A stretch of 64,000 nucleotides of DNA, taken from Timema cristinae (taxonomy: Eukaryota > Arthropoda > Insecta > Phasmatodea > Timematidae). Shown piece after piece: positions 12,901 to 25,160 of this stretch. Location of the stretch: contig JBCFYV010000589.1 of NCBI GenBank assembly GCA_039000515.1, forward strand, positions 171,557 through 235,556. Direction: 5' to 3'. Each line of letters opens with the position of its first letter. Position 1 is the stretch's first letter. The notes under the pieces were generated by a model. It was not told the origin of the DNA. It saw only the letters and a program-made list of their open reading frames with translations, and made no database searches. A program made the translations under genes and the position numbers.

Positions 12901-14237
12901 CCTTTTTTTTTGGATTTTTCATCATCCTGCAGCCCCCCCTGGCACTCCGCTTTTGTCTTCCGGGTTTTGGGGGTTTTTCTTTTTTTCCCCCCCTCGTTGG
13001 TATCTTTGTAATTTTTTAAAAGGAATTTTGGGGGCCTCTTCTGAGCGTATGGGGTCAAGGGGGAACAAGATTTTTTTTTTTTTAAAAAACATAACAAAAT
13101 TTTTTGATGATACGAGGGGAGATAGTTTAAAATTTTTAAAAAGGTTAAATCAGAGTAGTTTTGGGGGGCCCTTTTTGAAACCCCCGGGGGGGAAATTTGG
13201 GGGTTTTTGGGTCACGTGCCCCACCCCTCCCTCTGTGATTGGCGGGACCCCCCCTTCCCCCACCCCTCCTTCCCCCCCCCCCTTTTTTTTCCTCTGTTTG
13301 GTTTGTTGGTTTCCCCTCCCCCCCCTGTTTGGGTTTTTCCCCCCCCCCCTTTAAAAAACCCTGGATTTTTGGTTCTTGCTGATTAATTTTTAAAATTTTT
13401 TTTTAATTAATTTTTTTTGATTGATTATTTTTAAATTTAAAAAAATTTAAAAAAAAAATTTGGGGGGGGTTAGAGGCTTTGGAGTTTTAAAATTGGTAGG
13501 ATAGGGGGTTTTTTTTAAATTCCCAAAATTTTTATTTTTTAAAATTTTTGAGCCCCCGGGGCCCCCCCGCCCCCCCCCCCCCCCCCCTTTTTTTCCCCCC
13601 TTTTTTCCCCCCCGGGGATGCCCAATGAAAAATGACACAAGAAATCTCCAGTAGGGGGGCCCCCCCCCTGTTTGCCCCCCAACCCCTTAGCCTTTCTTTT
13701 TTTCCCCCCCACCCCCTCCCCCCGCAAGCCGGGGTCTTTCATCCGGTTTTTTTTCCCCCCCCCGGTCATTAACTTCTGTGGGGGGTGTACCGAGAAAAAA
13801 CCCCTCCATCACCTTGAGGATTTTTTTGTGTTTCTAAAAATTTTTTCACCTGTAAGGCACTCTGAAAACCCCCCTTTTAAAAGGCTTTTTCGCTTTTACA
13901 TCCCAAAAAAAGGGGCATGTTTTGGGCCCAAAAAAGCTTCTCTCACACACAATCCAAATGTTGGTACTTGGAGGGAGGCCCCCACCCCCCAAAATTTTTT
14001 TAAATTTAAAGATATTGAAAAAAAAACTTGGGGTTTTTTAAACCCCCTGTGTTTCCCCCAAAACCCAAAGTTTAAAGTAAAAACCCCTTTTTTTTTCTTC
14101 ACCCCAAAAATTTTAAAAAAGAAAAAAAAATTTAATGCTCGAAAATTTTAAAAATTTGGAGGAATAAATTTTGTTTTTTATATTGAATTTAATTTTTCGA
14201 AAAAATATTATATATCCCTATAAAATTTTAAAAAAGG
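9966..14237. other. Homopolymer-rich stretch without a supported gene
   Basis: A/T runs pass into C/G-rich low-complexity DNA from 13.2 to 13.8 kb, where poly-C tracts of 10 or more bases occur. Apparent frames encode Pro, Gly, Phe or Lys runs. I see no domain, RNA gene or coherent repeat. Confidence 0.5.
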
Positions 14238-14420
14238 GGGCCCCCACATCAAAGCACTCAAACTTTTTCCCAGATTGAAAAAAAAAGTCCCTTTTAGATG
14301 AACTGAGGGGGGGAAAATTTGAGCGACACCGTTTGCACCCCGGCTTGTTTCGTTCTTTGTGTGCTTTTTATTTGCAGTTGTCTGAAGGGGGGGCAGAGGA
14401 CCGCCCCGAAATTTTTTAAT
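14238..14420. repeat. Direct repeat, copy 1 of 2
   Basis: Shared landmarks with copy 2 include AAAGCACTCAA (about 14250), a TTGCACC...GCTTGTT block (about 14330) and TTTGCAGTTG (about 14372). The first and last landmarks lie 787-788 bases upstream of their partners, so this is an ordered duplication. It could be paired LTRs or one step of a long tandem repeat. No terminal TG...CA or primer-binding site could be shown. Confidence 0.5.
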
Positions 14421-15027
14421 TCGTGCAACATCTTTTTTCATGGCAAGAGGGTTTTTTACTTTTCCCCTTAAAAAAAGGGGGTTTGGGGAAAATGTGGGGA
14501 AAAACACCCTATTTTAAATTTAAGGGGGCGTGTTCCAATTACAACCCCCCAAAAATTGGGGGCCCTTTTAAAAAAATGACAACCCGTAAAAAAATTAAAA
14601 AATATATAAATTTATTTTTTATTGAAATAAAACTTTTAAATTTTTAAAAAATAAAAAAGTTCCGTCAAAAAATGTTAAATTTTTTTTAATATTCTTATTT
14701 TTTTGGGGGATTTTAAATTTAAAGCGGATAGGCTATTTTTTAGTAAGACGTAAATTAAAAAAAAAATAATAAGTTTGAGTATTTTTTTAAGAGGACACCC
14801 AATGCCCCCAACATTTGCGAGAGGGGAAAATTTTTTACCAGCGTTTGCAAAACCATTCATTTTTTATTTTTTGCATCGCTTGTAGCTACAATTTCCCGGG
14901 TTTTAAAAAACTCCCCCACGTGGAAAAAGGGGGGGGTGCTGAAATTTGCCCCAAATTTTTAAAAGGGAAAACCCCTTTTTCGCAACTATTTTTAAAGACG
15001 AAATTATCCGAAAATTTAAAATTTAAG
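14421..15027. other. Segment between two direct repeats
   Basis: AT-rich and noisy. A short phrase, CCAACATTTGCGAGAGG (about 14808), also recurs inside copy 2 as CAACATTTGCGAAGTG. No gene is visible. Confidence 0.4.
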
Positions 15028-15200
15028 CCCACACTTAAAAGCACTCAACATTTGCGAAGTGAAAAAAAATTTTCCTTCAGAGGGGCCCCGAGGGAGGGAA
15101 AAGGGTTTTAGCAAAAGCCCGCCTGCACCACCGTGCTTGTTGCCCGTGTGTGCATCATTTGCAGTTGACTAAAAGGGGGCGCCGAGAGACGCGTCCAGCA
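15028..15200. repeat. Direct repeat, copy 2 of 2
   Basis: It has AAAAGCACTCAACATTTGCG, CTGCACCACCGTGCTTGTT and CATTTGCAGTTGAC in the same order and spacing as copy 1. The last block includes GTGTGTGCATCATTTGCAG against TGTGTGCTTTTTATTTGCAG in copy 1. Confidence 0.5.
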
Positions 15201-17924
15201 ACTACGAAAGGTTGGAGCAGCCCCGATAAAATTAACGGGCCCCTTTCAGCTGGTCTTAGGGAAGATTTTTATAGGGGGATGCGCAGAAAAAACATTAGAT
15301 TTTTTAGTCTTTTTCAGAGGGGGGGTCTTTGAAGGGGGGGATAAAAAGAACCCGTTAAATTTCTTTTTTTTCATTTAAATTTTGGGGTTTTTAAAAAGCC
15401 CCCAAAAAATCAAAAAATTGAGTTTCGAGTCGCTAAAAAATTTTTTTTAAAATTTTGGTAAGTTTTTTCTTTTATATTTTAACGGGGTTTTTTTTTTTTG
15501 CCTAATACAGCTGGGGCGTACAATGGGTTCTTTTTTTTTTTTTTTTATTTTTAAGAGCTCCCAACAGTTTTTCAAAAGAGGGGTAAACGGGGGGGTTCCC
15601 GGGGCCCCCCTGGGGGCAGTTGGCAAATTTTAAAAAGAAAAGGGATTTTGTGTGGCAGATGCAAAAGCGTCTAGGGGTTTCCCTTTTTAAAAGCTTAAAA
15701 AAATTTAAAAGATTGTGGGGGTTTTTTTCCCCCTTTTAAAATAAAAATTTTAATATGTATTTATTTAATTTAAAAAAAAAATTTGGTTTTTCCAGGGGGT
15801 TTGGAGGGGGGTTTTTTGGGGGGTTTTGTCATCATCAACCTCACAGGAGTCGAAAGGACGTGTCCCCCAAAAAAGTCAGAGTCGCGGGCCCCCTTTTTTT
15901 CCCCCCCCCGGGGCCCCCCTTCAGACCCCGTTTTTCCTAAGGTCGCAGCACCCCTGTTTTTTTGGGGGCGGTCCTCCCCCTCAGACCCAGACATCCGGGG
16001 CACCTCCCCCTTTCTCTTTTTTTGGGGAAAAAAATTGGATTTTCCATTTTTGGGCAGTTTTCCCCCACCCTTGACCGCCTGCTATGAAAGGGTAACATCT
16101 ATCCCCCCCCCAAAATCCCTTTTTGGGGAAAATACCCTGTTTGTGTGTGGTGTGTGTGTTTAAGCCTTTTCTCTAAACAAACACCTTTAAAATTTTTTTC
16201 GCTAGCTCGATCCCTTTAGGCCTTTTACCGATTTTTTTTTTGGGACTAAAGAAATAAATTAATTTGGTGCGGCGCACGTTCCCCCGGGGTTTTAAAACAA
16301 CAAGCAAGCTACTAACAGAAATTCTACTTGCAACTGAAAAAAAGTTGGCCCCCCCTTTCAAATTTTTTACTAATGCAAAAAAAACCCAAATTCAAAAAGG
16401 GGGGGCAACAAAAAAAAAGTGGTTGGGGGGGGGATTTTTAAAATTTGGGGGTTTTTGTTAGATAAGAAAAAATTTTTGGGGAAAAATTTTTAAAAGCAAA
16501 AAATTTTTTATAAAAGAAAGAATTGGAGGGATTTGCCTAGGGGAAAATTGTAAATTTTAAGGGGGTTTTACATAAATTTTCCAAAAAAAAAATTTTAGGC
16601 CTACGAAAAATTAAACAAATTTTTCCTTTTGTGGGGAAAAAATTTTTTAATATCGGTAAACAAATGATATCAAAATTTTAAACAAACAATTATTTCCTCC
16701 CCTCAACGGGGAAATTTTTAAAATTTTTTTAAAAATAGATGCAAAATAAATTTTTAAAATAACTTTTTTAGTTACGGAAAACCCAAAAAATTTTTTTGTT
16801 ATCGGCAAGAAAGGGAGGGGTGCCCGGTGTTTTTAAAACAAAAAATTGGGGACTTTTTTCCCAAACCCCATTTTTTTACATTTTAAAAATTTTAAAAAAA
16901 AAGTTTAGCCCACACACTTAAAACACTTTGTGTAATGTTTTTAAAAAATTTTGGGGGTTTGTTTTAAAAAAAAAAAATTTTTCTATGGGGGAGCAAAAAC
17001 CCAAAAACCCCATTTTAACCCAAAACACAAATTTTTAAAGAATTATTTTTTTTAAAGGGGTTTTTTGGGGGTAGCTTTTTTAAAAAATTATTTTGTTTTT
17101 TTTTAAAACCAAAATTTAAAAAAATTTTTTTTAAAAAAACCCGCGTTAGGCCTTTTTAAAAAAGGGACAAAAAAATTAATTTGGCCAATTTTTTAATTTT
17201 TTAAAAAAAATTTTATTTGGGGAAACCTTTTCTAGAATTTAACAAATATTTTGTTTTTAGTATAAAAAAATTTAAAAAAAGGAAAAAAAAAAAATTTTGG
17301 GGGTTTTAAAAAACCCTTTTTTAAAAAAAAAAACCCCACCGATTTTGGGTTTTTTTTTGGGTTTTTTTTCCCTTTAAATTTTTAGTTTTTTTTTTTTAAA
17401 AAATGTATCCCCAAAAAAGTTAACAAATCAAGTAAAAAAATTTTTAAAAATTTTTTGGGGGTCAACAAAAATTTTTAAAATTTTTAAAGTAAAAAAGGAA
17501 CTAAAAAATTTTTAGACCCCCAAAAACCCCAAAAATTTTTTTTTTTTTTAAAAAAAAAAATTTTTTTTAAATATTTTTAAAAAATTATGATAAATTGCGT
17601 TTACAAAAAAAATTGTCCCAAAAAAAAACGGCTGAAAATGTAATTTTTTTCCCTTTTTTTTTTACCCGACATAGACTCAAAAAAATTTTCCCCTTTTTTT
17701 TTAAATTTAGCCCCTGGGGCCCAATCTTTAATTTAAAAAAAACAAAACCCATTTTTTAAAAAAGAAAGGGGTATAAAAAAAAAATATTCAGGAGAAAAAA
17801 AAGGGTTTTCCGGTGTTTGAGAAAAAAATTTTTTTCGGAATTTTTTCAGGAGAAAAAAAACTTGAAAAAAAATTTTAACAGATAGGGGGTAGCAAACGTT
17901 TTGGGGCCAGGCGACAAGGGGTGA
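15201..17924. other. Homopolymer-rich stretch without a supported gene
   Basis: 15.8-16.05 kb has several degenerate TCAGA-plus-C-run phrases that may be a decayed C-rich tandem repeat. 16.5-17.9 kb is almost entirely A/T and C/G runs and is close to unreadable. No frame or RNA gene is supported. Confidence 0.5.
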
Positions 17925-18290
17925 GTTTTGCCCGGGTTTCTACCCCGGGGGGTTTATGTGAGCATAGTTTGTGCGAGTAGGGGGGGTTGACTTTTTCCCT
18001 CATTATAAAGGCTTCAACGGGCGGGGTTTTTTGATGGTTTCTCCCCCCGGGGGTGTAGTAAAAATAGTTTGTGCCAGTACTGCGTTTTCCCCAACCCCTC
18101 ATTAGCTTTTTTTAAAAAAAAAAAAAAAAACGCTCAATTCATTATAAAAAAGGATAATCCCCCCTAAACTGATAACTTTTTTTTTTCCCCGGGGTTTTTT
18201 TGAGGGTTGCTCCCCCCGGGGGGGGGTTTTAAAAAACTTTTTTTGGGGCCGAGAAATTTGCGTTTTGACTAACCCCTCATTATGCATGTT
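17925..18290. repeat. Three diverged copies of a C/G-run-containing repeat
   Basis: Each copy has a run of C then G, a phrase like AGTTTGTGCGAGTA (17967) or AGTTTGTGCCAGTA (18066), and ends in CCCTCATTAT or CCCCTCATTAG (17997, 18096 and 18275). The third copy is the most decayed. Spacing is about 100 and 180 bases. Confidence 0.5.
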
Positions 18291-21200
18291 AAAAAAAAAA
18301 AAACCCCCCCAAATTTTTTTCAAAAAAAAAAAAAGAAAAGGGGGGGTTTAAAAGGGGGCCCTTTTGCCCCCAAAAAGGGGACTGGGGTTTTGGTGAGGGG
18401 GGGGGTTTTTGGGGGAAAGGGAAAAAAATTAAAAAAAATTTTGTAGCCCCCCTTGGGGGCAAAAAAAAAAAAAGTCTTTGATTGAAAACGCTTTTTGGGA
18501 AAAACTGTATTGTTGTAAAGATGTAAATAAAAAAAGGGGGCCTGCCTGAAGTTTAGAGTTTTTTTTTATGGAGAACCCCCAAAAGGTGGATCCTTTAAAG
18601 AGAGACGTGTACGATAGCTGGGCGGCCTTTTTGGGGTTTTTACCCCCGAAGTCTTTTTTAGGAGAAACTGGGGGTTTTAAAATCCCAAAGGGGCTATCGG
18701 TGGGGGGACCAACGTCCCCACGTCGCGTAAAAAATGGCTCGGGGGGGGAGGCCCATAACGGGTGTCTCTTTTTTTCCCCATGCGGGTAAAGGGCCCGTGA
18801 GGAATATTTTTTTGGGCGACTGTGGGGGTTTTGTTTTCAAAGCTGGAGATACCCCCATGTCTTCCCATTTTTTGGGGCTGTTATTGGCACGGGTGCCCCT
18901 TGCCCCCCCAAAAACAGGCCCCCCCCAAAAAAAATACCCCTCACGAGCCCCGGGGGAAAAAAACCCGGCTTTTATGAAGCGACCAGGTTTTTGGGAAAAA
19001 TTTTTTGGGAATGCCTTTTTAACTCGTAGGGATGTGGGAGTGTATGTTTGGGGGCAATGAAACGCACAAAAAGGAATCCCCCAAAATTTTTTTTTTCCGG
19101 AAAACAAAAAGTCCCCCAAAAGGAACCTTCACCCGGGGGTTTTCATTCTTTGGGGGGTTTTTCTTTTTGGGGTTCAACTCTTCCACGAAACGGGCCCTTT
19201 TTTTGGGGGGAGAAATTAAGTATTTTGGTTGTGTTTTTTTTTGTTTTCCTTTTTTTTGGAAAGTACAAAAGCCCCCCCAGTGGGCCCCCCCCTAAATTTT
19301 TTTGGGAAAAACCAAAAAATTGTCCGTCTAAGATAAAGAAGAAGGCATAGCCAAAGTTACGTAAAGCCTCCAAAAATTTTTTTCCCTGCCCGTATTGCCT
19401 ACCCCCGGATGAACGAAAAAGCAAATTCTTCTTGTGAAAATGGGGGGGGAAAAAAAACCCCAAAGGGGTGTCAGCACAACAAAAAAAAAAATTTCGGGGG
19501 TTTGACAGGCGTCGGGGTTTTTTAAACCGAGATCCCGGGAAAAAACCCTTTGAAAAGGCTCCCCTTTTGAAGCGTGCTCAAAGTGGGGAGACAAGGTTAT
19601 TTTTTTTGGGGGCCCGTCAGCCGTTCGGGGGGGTTTTTTTTGGGGGGTTTTAATTGTTTTTTTTTTAAAAATTTTTAATCAAGAAGCCAGCATGGCCAGG
19701 GTGGAAAAATCACGGGAAAAGTTAGCATACTTTAAAAAAATTTTGAGGAAAGGGAAGGGGGGAAAAAATAGATTTCGGCTCTGTTTGTAAAAACCCCGGT
19801 CCCCCGCCCCTCTGGCAAAATTTTTTTAAATTTTTACTTTTGGGGAAATTTTTGGGAAAGACCCCAAAATTTCCCCCACGTAGCCTTTTTTTAAACCCCA
19901 CTATCAGGGGGGTTTCCCCAAAATACTGCCCCGGGTCCGTACATCCCCTTTTCGCGTCATTGATGTAAATGATGGGGTTATTTTTTCCCCAAATTTCCCC
20001 AAAGGTTTTGCGGGGGGACGCGTTGGCCCTAACCCTAACACAGTGTGGCGGTGGCGTGGCTACACGACTGTTTTTGGGTAGGTTCCCCCTTAAAGCATCC
20101 TTGAACAAGGGGGGGCCCCCCTTTTGTATCATGATCCCCGATAGCTTTTTTAAATTTACCAAACCCCCCCCCCCCGGGCCCCCTTGGGTCCGCCCCGGGG
20201 GAAAATTTTTAGGTGACCTCACCGAGAATTTTTGGGGTTAGGGGGGGGGAAGCTACATTAGCCCCCCTTTTAAATTTTTGGGGGCCCAAAAATTACGTTT
20301 TTCCGAGTTTTTTTTTGGGCGGGGTTTTCCCCCCAAAACAAAAAGGGGTTTTGCAAGGTTCGCGGGATCACCATAAACGGGGGGAAAAACCCGGGAAAGA
20401 TGTTAATTTTAAAATTTTAAAAAACGTTTGGGCACCGAAAAAAGGGTCCGGAAAAAAAATACATACAGATACCGCACAAAATTGTAAGAAAAAAGGGGGT
20501 TTCGACTTGTAAAAGACCTTTTTTGCAGGGGGAAAATTACCGGCCCCTGTACACCAAAAAGCCGGTAACAGTTTTTTTTTTTAAAACGTTTTTGTTTGGG
20601 GGGGCAAAGTCCCCTTTTTAAAAGCCTCGCCACGAATAAAAAATGCTTTTTTAGACGGGCGAAAAAACCTTTTTTTTTTTTCCCCTTTTTTTTAGAAAAG
20701 TTCCATGACATACCATTTTTAAAAATTTGAAAAATTTTTTTTTAAAAAAAATTTTTTTCTGCATGGGGAAAAAAAAAAAAATTTTTTTTTTTTTTTTTTG
20801 CACCCGGGGGCTTTTTTTAAAAATTTTTTTTTTTTTGCCGCACAGTCCCCGCCCCCCCCGGGTTTTTTTTTGTCCCCAATTATTTTTTGTAATTTTTTTT
20901 TTAATAAAATTTTTTTTATATATTTTTTTTTTTAAAATCTAATAAATTGTTTGTTTATAAAAATTTAAAATTTTTTTTTAGTCAAGGGGTTTAAAAAAAT
21001 ATTGTATAAATTTTTTATTTTAAAATTTTTTCCAAAAAAATTTTTTTAATAAAATTTATATATCTATTTATTTTCTTTTTAATTAAACCATTTTTTTTGT
21101 ACCGAGGCCCCCTTTCCCCCCCCCCAAAAAATTTTAAAAAATTAAAGTATTTTTTTTTTACCGGTGTAAATTTTAAAAAATTTAAACAAACCAGTTATGG

Positions 21201-22197
21201 GGTTTTTTCTAAAAATTTTTTTATATTGGGGGAAATTCACCCCCATACTTTTCACGGGGGGTAAAAAAATATTGGGAAAAAAAAAACCCTTTTTTTTATA
21301 CAAAAAATTTTTTTATTTTAAATATTCAAAAAATTTTTCTTTACACTGGGTTTAAAAAACTTTTGTCATGAAACCCAAAAAAAAATTGTAAAAATTATTA
21401 GTTTGTGTTTTTAAAGTCTTTTTCCCCACAACCCCTCTCCTATCCTATAAATACAAGTCATATAGTTATAAAAACAGTCCCCAAAAACATGGTCACTCTT
21501 TAAAAACCCGTTTTTTTAAAATACAGATTTAGTATCATGCACTTACATGATTGAAGCAGCTTCTTCTTTCAGCCACAAAGGGAAATTTTGGGGTGGGGGC
21601 CGAAAACCCCTTTTTAAATACTTAAAAACAAAAATTTTTTTCCCCCTTTTGGTTTTAAATTTCAGCAAAAAACCATTCCCCGAAAAAGTTGATTAATAAG
21701 AACCCCCTAATTAAAATAAAAATGCTGACAGTAAATGTTTTTTTTGGGAAAACCCCCCGTAGTTCACCCAAAACCCAATTTTTTAACCTCAATTTTTTCC
21801 CCGTCCTCAGCGCCGGGTTTAATACCCCCAGCGTTTTAAACCCCCAAAAACGCCACGGAGGGGTTTTTTTTTATATTTTTTAAAAAAATTAAATTTTTTT
21901 GAAGGGGAAAAAATTTTTTTTAGCCCTAAATGTTTTTTTAAAATTTGTCCCATATATTTTTTTATTTTTAAAAACCCCTAAAAAAAATTTTCAAGATCTT
22001 TTATAAGTGAAAATTCTTGTGATTTTTTTTTTTAATGTTGCGGTAATAAATTTTAAAAAGAACTGTTATGTTTTGTTTTTTAAAAAAATTTTTGCACCCC
22101 CTTACTTTTTAAAAGAAGCTCCGTTCAAGCATTAGGGGGGGTAAGACCCCCCTTTTTTTTAAAAAAGCCCTTTTCCCCCCCTTAAAAAACCCCTTTT
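18291..22197. other. Homopolymer-rich stretch without a supported gene
   Basis: GC-rich blocks (18.6-20.4 kb) alternate with nearly pure A/T-run sequence (20.7-22.1 kb). Frames up to 166 codons appear on both strands in the same places and are rich in Gly, Pro, Phe and Lys, which argues that run-length bias creates them. One CCCTAACCCTAACA at about 20026 is too short to call telomeric. Confidence 0.5.
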
Positions 22198-22400
22198 TTA
22201 GTCATTCGGGAATCGAACCCCCGGACACGTGGCGCGGGGGGACAACATGCTAACGCCCCCGGGGGGCACTGATTCTTTTTGACGTCTTGCCATTGAAAAA
22301 TTTTGCCAAGGGGGCAAAATTTTTAAAAAGGGGAAATAAAAATTCCCTTCACAGCCCCAAAAGAGAGAGAAAAACATTCTTTCGGGGGCCCCCTTGAGGG
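22198..22400 (-). mobile_element. tRNA-like SINE, family 5, copy 1
   Basis: On the minus strand GTTAGCATGTTG is followed by CCGGGGGTTCGATTCCCGA, a good D-arm and T-arm pair in head order. Downstream in the element come GACGTC and GAGAGA-rich blocks that recur about 610 bases further on. C/G run inflation prevents folding, and I read it as a SINE remnant rather than a tRNA. Confidence 0.5.
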
Positions 22401-22839
22401 GGCCCGGGGAAAAAAACCCCCTTTTTAACGTTTCACACGCAGTGACGAGAAAAAAAGGGGCGGGGGGCAATCCGGGGTTTACTGGATGATTCCCACCTTA
22501 TTTGGGGGGTTTAAAAGGGGGTTTCCGCTAAAAAGGGTAAATTTCCCCCCTGGGTTTTGGGGAGCAAAAAAAAATTTTTTTTTTTAAAAAAGGGCTTTGG
22601 GGAAATAAACCCCCCAATTTTTTTCCCCGGGGAGAATGAGCCCAAAAGGGAAAAAACCCCCCTTTGGGGAAAACCCTCCCCAGAAAAAACATCTTTGGGG
22701 CGTGGCTAATAAAGGTTTAAAACCCCCCGACAAGTGAAAAACCCCTCTCTTTTTTTTAATTTTGGGGACTAGTTCCCATTCCCCTCTTGAACCAACATTT
22801 TCCCTTTATAAGGGGGAATTTTTAAAAAATTTAAAACTT

Positions 22840-23060
22840 GATCGGGGGGGGGCAACAGACATGCTAAAAGCCTCGCGGCCCCCAAAAAATTCCTTAGACG
22901 TCTTGACCATTGACCCCCGCGGGGGAAGGGGGAACGACCAAAAAAAGTCTCCCTTCACAGAGAGAGAGAGTTATTTCATTTTTTTGGGGGGTTGGCGGGG
23001 GGTGGGGAGTCCCCTTTCCCCCCACCCTGAGAGAAAGCTGCTTCCCCTTTATATGTTGCA
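22840..23060 (-). mobile_element. tRNA-like SINE, family 5, diverged copy 2
   Basis: It repeats in the same order the CATGCTAA, GACGTCTTG(A)CCATTG, CCCTTCACAG and AGAGAGAGAG blocks of copy 1. The B-box part is lost or unreadable. Confidence 0.4.
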
Positions 23061-23389
23061 TTTTTTTTTTTACCATTTTTTAAAAAATAAAAAAAATTTT
23101 TTTAAAAAAAAAAATTTTTCCTGAAAAAAGGGAAACGAACCCTGGAAAAAAATTTGGGTTTACAAATTTTTTTTTAGCACGTATACTGGGGTTTTTTTTC
23201 ATTTAAGGGGGGAAAAAATAAAAAGTAAATATATATTATGGATTTTTTAAAAACAATTCATCCCTTTTTTAAAATTTTTTTTGGGGGGCAAACTAAGTCA
23301 CAACAATGTTGAAAAACTCCTTCAGGGGGTTTTATTGTCCAGCCGGGATTTTAAAAAAAAAAAAAAACATTTTTTTGCTAGTTTTTTTT

Positions 23390-23840
23390 TATTGACAATA
23401 AAAAAAATTTTTTTAAATTTTTAAAAAAAAAAACAACCCCAAAAAAACAATATTATTTAGGTCTTTTGAAAAAATTTTTTTAAAACTTCCAAAAAAAAAA
23501 AAAAAAAGGGGGGGGGGGGGGGGGGGGGGGGGGGGAAAATGGGGGGAAAAGGGGTCAAAATTTTTTTTTTTGTCTTTTTTATTTACAATCAAAAAAATTT
23601 AATTTTAAATTTAAAAAAAATTTACAACAAGCTCAATTTTAAATTTTGGTCTTTTGACCAATACCCATAAAAGACCCTCTACCAACTAAAAAAGAGTAGG
23701 ATTCCAAAAAATTTTTTTTACCTTTTAAAAAATTGGGGGAAAATTTAAAAAAATTTACAACAACAGCAATATTTTTTAGGTTTTGACCAATAAATAAAAG
23801 GGCATCAACCCCCTAGAAAATGAGTAGGAGCCCCCCTTTT
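23390..23840. repeat. Diverged tandem repeat, unit about 135-190 bp
   Basis: The block ACAACAACAGCAATATTTTT, then TAGGTTTTGACCAATA, then ATGAGTAGGA occurs near 23755-23835. Matching blocks lie near 23622-23705 (ACAACAAGCTCAAT, TTTTGACCAATA, AGAGTAGGA) and more weakly near 23430-23470. A run of about 28 G (23508-23535) interrupts the array. Confidence 0.45.
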
Positions 23841-24589
23841 CCCCAAAAAAATTCAAGACACTTTTAGAGGCGAGGGGGGTTTATTGACAAGTCCCACAGT
23901 TTTTTTAACCTGGAAATCCCCTTCCCCTTTTTCCCAAAAAAATCAAGCAAAAAATAACTTTTTTTTGGGGTCTTCCGATAGCACAAAAAATTTTAACTTT
24001 TTTTTTTTTTTCAAGTTCGTTTAAAAAAAATTGACACGATTGTATTTTTCCCCTTTTCCCCCATCATGTCTAAGCCCTGCATAATACCTCCTCGTCCCAA
24101 CAGGTATCCTGGTGAGCCCGGCGTTTGAGACTGAATTTTTTTGGCCCCCAATAAGTTTTTGGATAGCTTTGCTTTTGAACCATCACAAACCCCCCAAAAT
24201 TTAAAAAAGGGAAAAAAAGCTTTTGGGGATGCAGCAAAAGAAAAAAAAAACCGCTTTTTAAAGGGTTTTTTTTTAAAAATTTTTTACCACTAGCCCCGAG
24301 GGGCAGCAGCAGATTTTCGTCTAGTTTTTTAAATTTTTATTTTTTTAAAAACACACTTTTCCCCCCGAGATATTTCATACAGCGTGCTTTTGTTTTAAAA
24401 ACGCTTAAAATTTTCCCAAAAAAAATTTTTAAAATTTTTGGGAAAGGGGGAAAAATTTTTCCAAAAAATCCCCCCAAACCCAGTATGTGTTCGGGGGGGG
24501 GTTTCACCTAAAATTTTAAAAAATTTGAAAAATTTTTTTTTAAAATTTTTTAAATTTTCCCCGAAAAATTTTCAGGTTCTTCGGACTTT
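23841..24589. other. Noisy stretch without a supported gene
   Basis: A phrase at 24065-24145 is of ordinary composition but has no recognisable coding or RNA signature. The remainder is A/T and C runs. Confidence 0.4.
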
Positions 24590-24950
24590 ACCCCCCGGGG
24601 GTGGGGGTTTGGGGGCCCCCAGCTGCCCCTTTTCTGGCCGGTTTAAAAAGGCGACTTGACTTTTGGGGTACGCCGTGAATTTTTACGCCGGGTTTTGGTG
24701 GGGCCCTCGGGGGCGGTGGGCACGGGGGGGGACTCTTCTGCCCCTTGGGGCCGACGAATCTGACGGGGGACCCTGGGGGCGTGTGGTGGGTAGACGATCG
24801 GGTTTTGGGGGGTACTCTGGGGGGGGGGGACCCTGTGACTTGGGGGGGTGTACGGCTGTCTCCCCTAGGGCGGCGGGGGCGTGAAGTGGGTTTTACGGGT
24901 GGTGTGGAGCTCGGAAGGGTGGAGGGGGGGTCGGGGTAACACAGTACCAA
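24590..24950 (+). other. G-rich island with guanine-quadruplex potential
   Basis: The + strand has a dense series of G runs of 4-12 bases separated by short loops, in a region that is otherwise AT-rich. The long Pro-rich frame on the opposite strand follows from the composition. Run lengths may be inflated by consensus error, although the high G content also holds between runs. Confidence 0.5.
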
Positions 24951-25120
24951 ATCCCCCTTGCGGAAAATTTTTAAAAGGGGGCACGTTACCCCCCCATAAA
25001 CGTTTTTTCCCCATTCTCTTTGTAGGGATTTTTTCCCTCGCCGTATCGTGTGACAGGAAGGTTTAAAAAAAATCTTTGTGCCTCGCTCCTCAAATTTTTA
25101 AAAATTTTTTGTTTTTCACA

Positions 25121-25160
<40 letters not shown>

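Noticed and set aside
13672..14151. 159-codon + strand frame
   Set aside because: Pro/Phe/Lys-rich and generated by C, T and A runs. A 68-codon antisense frame overlaps it and there is no domain or start context.
20020..20040. Telomere-like CCCTAACCCTAACA
   Set aside because: Just over two units, and not at a sequence end. Chance in C/A-rich sequence is sufficient.
19722..20222. 166-codon minus-strand frame
   Set aside because: Lies in the noisiest GC-run region with an open frame on the other strand over the same bases. Composition follows the runs.
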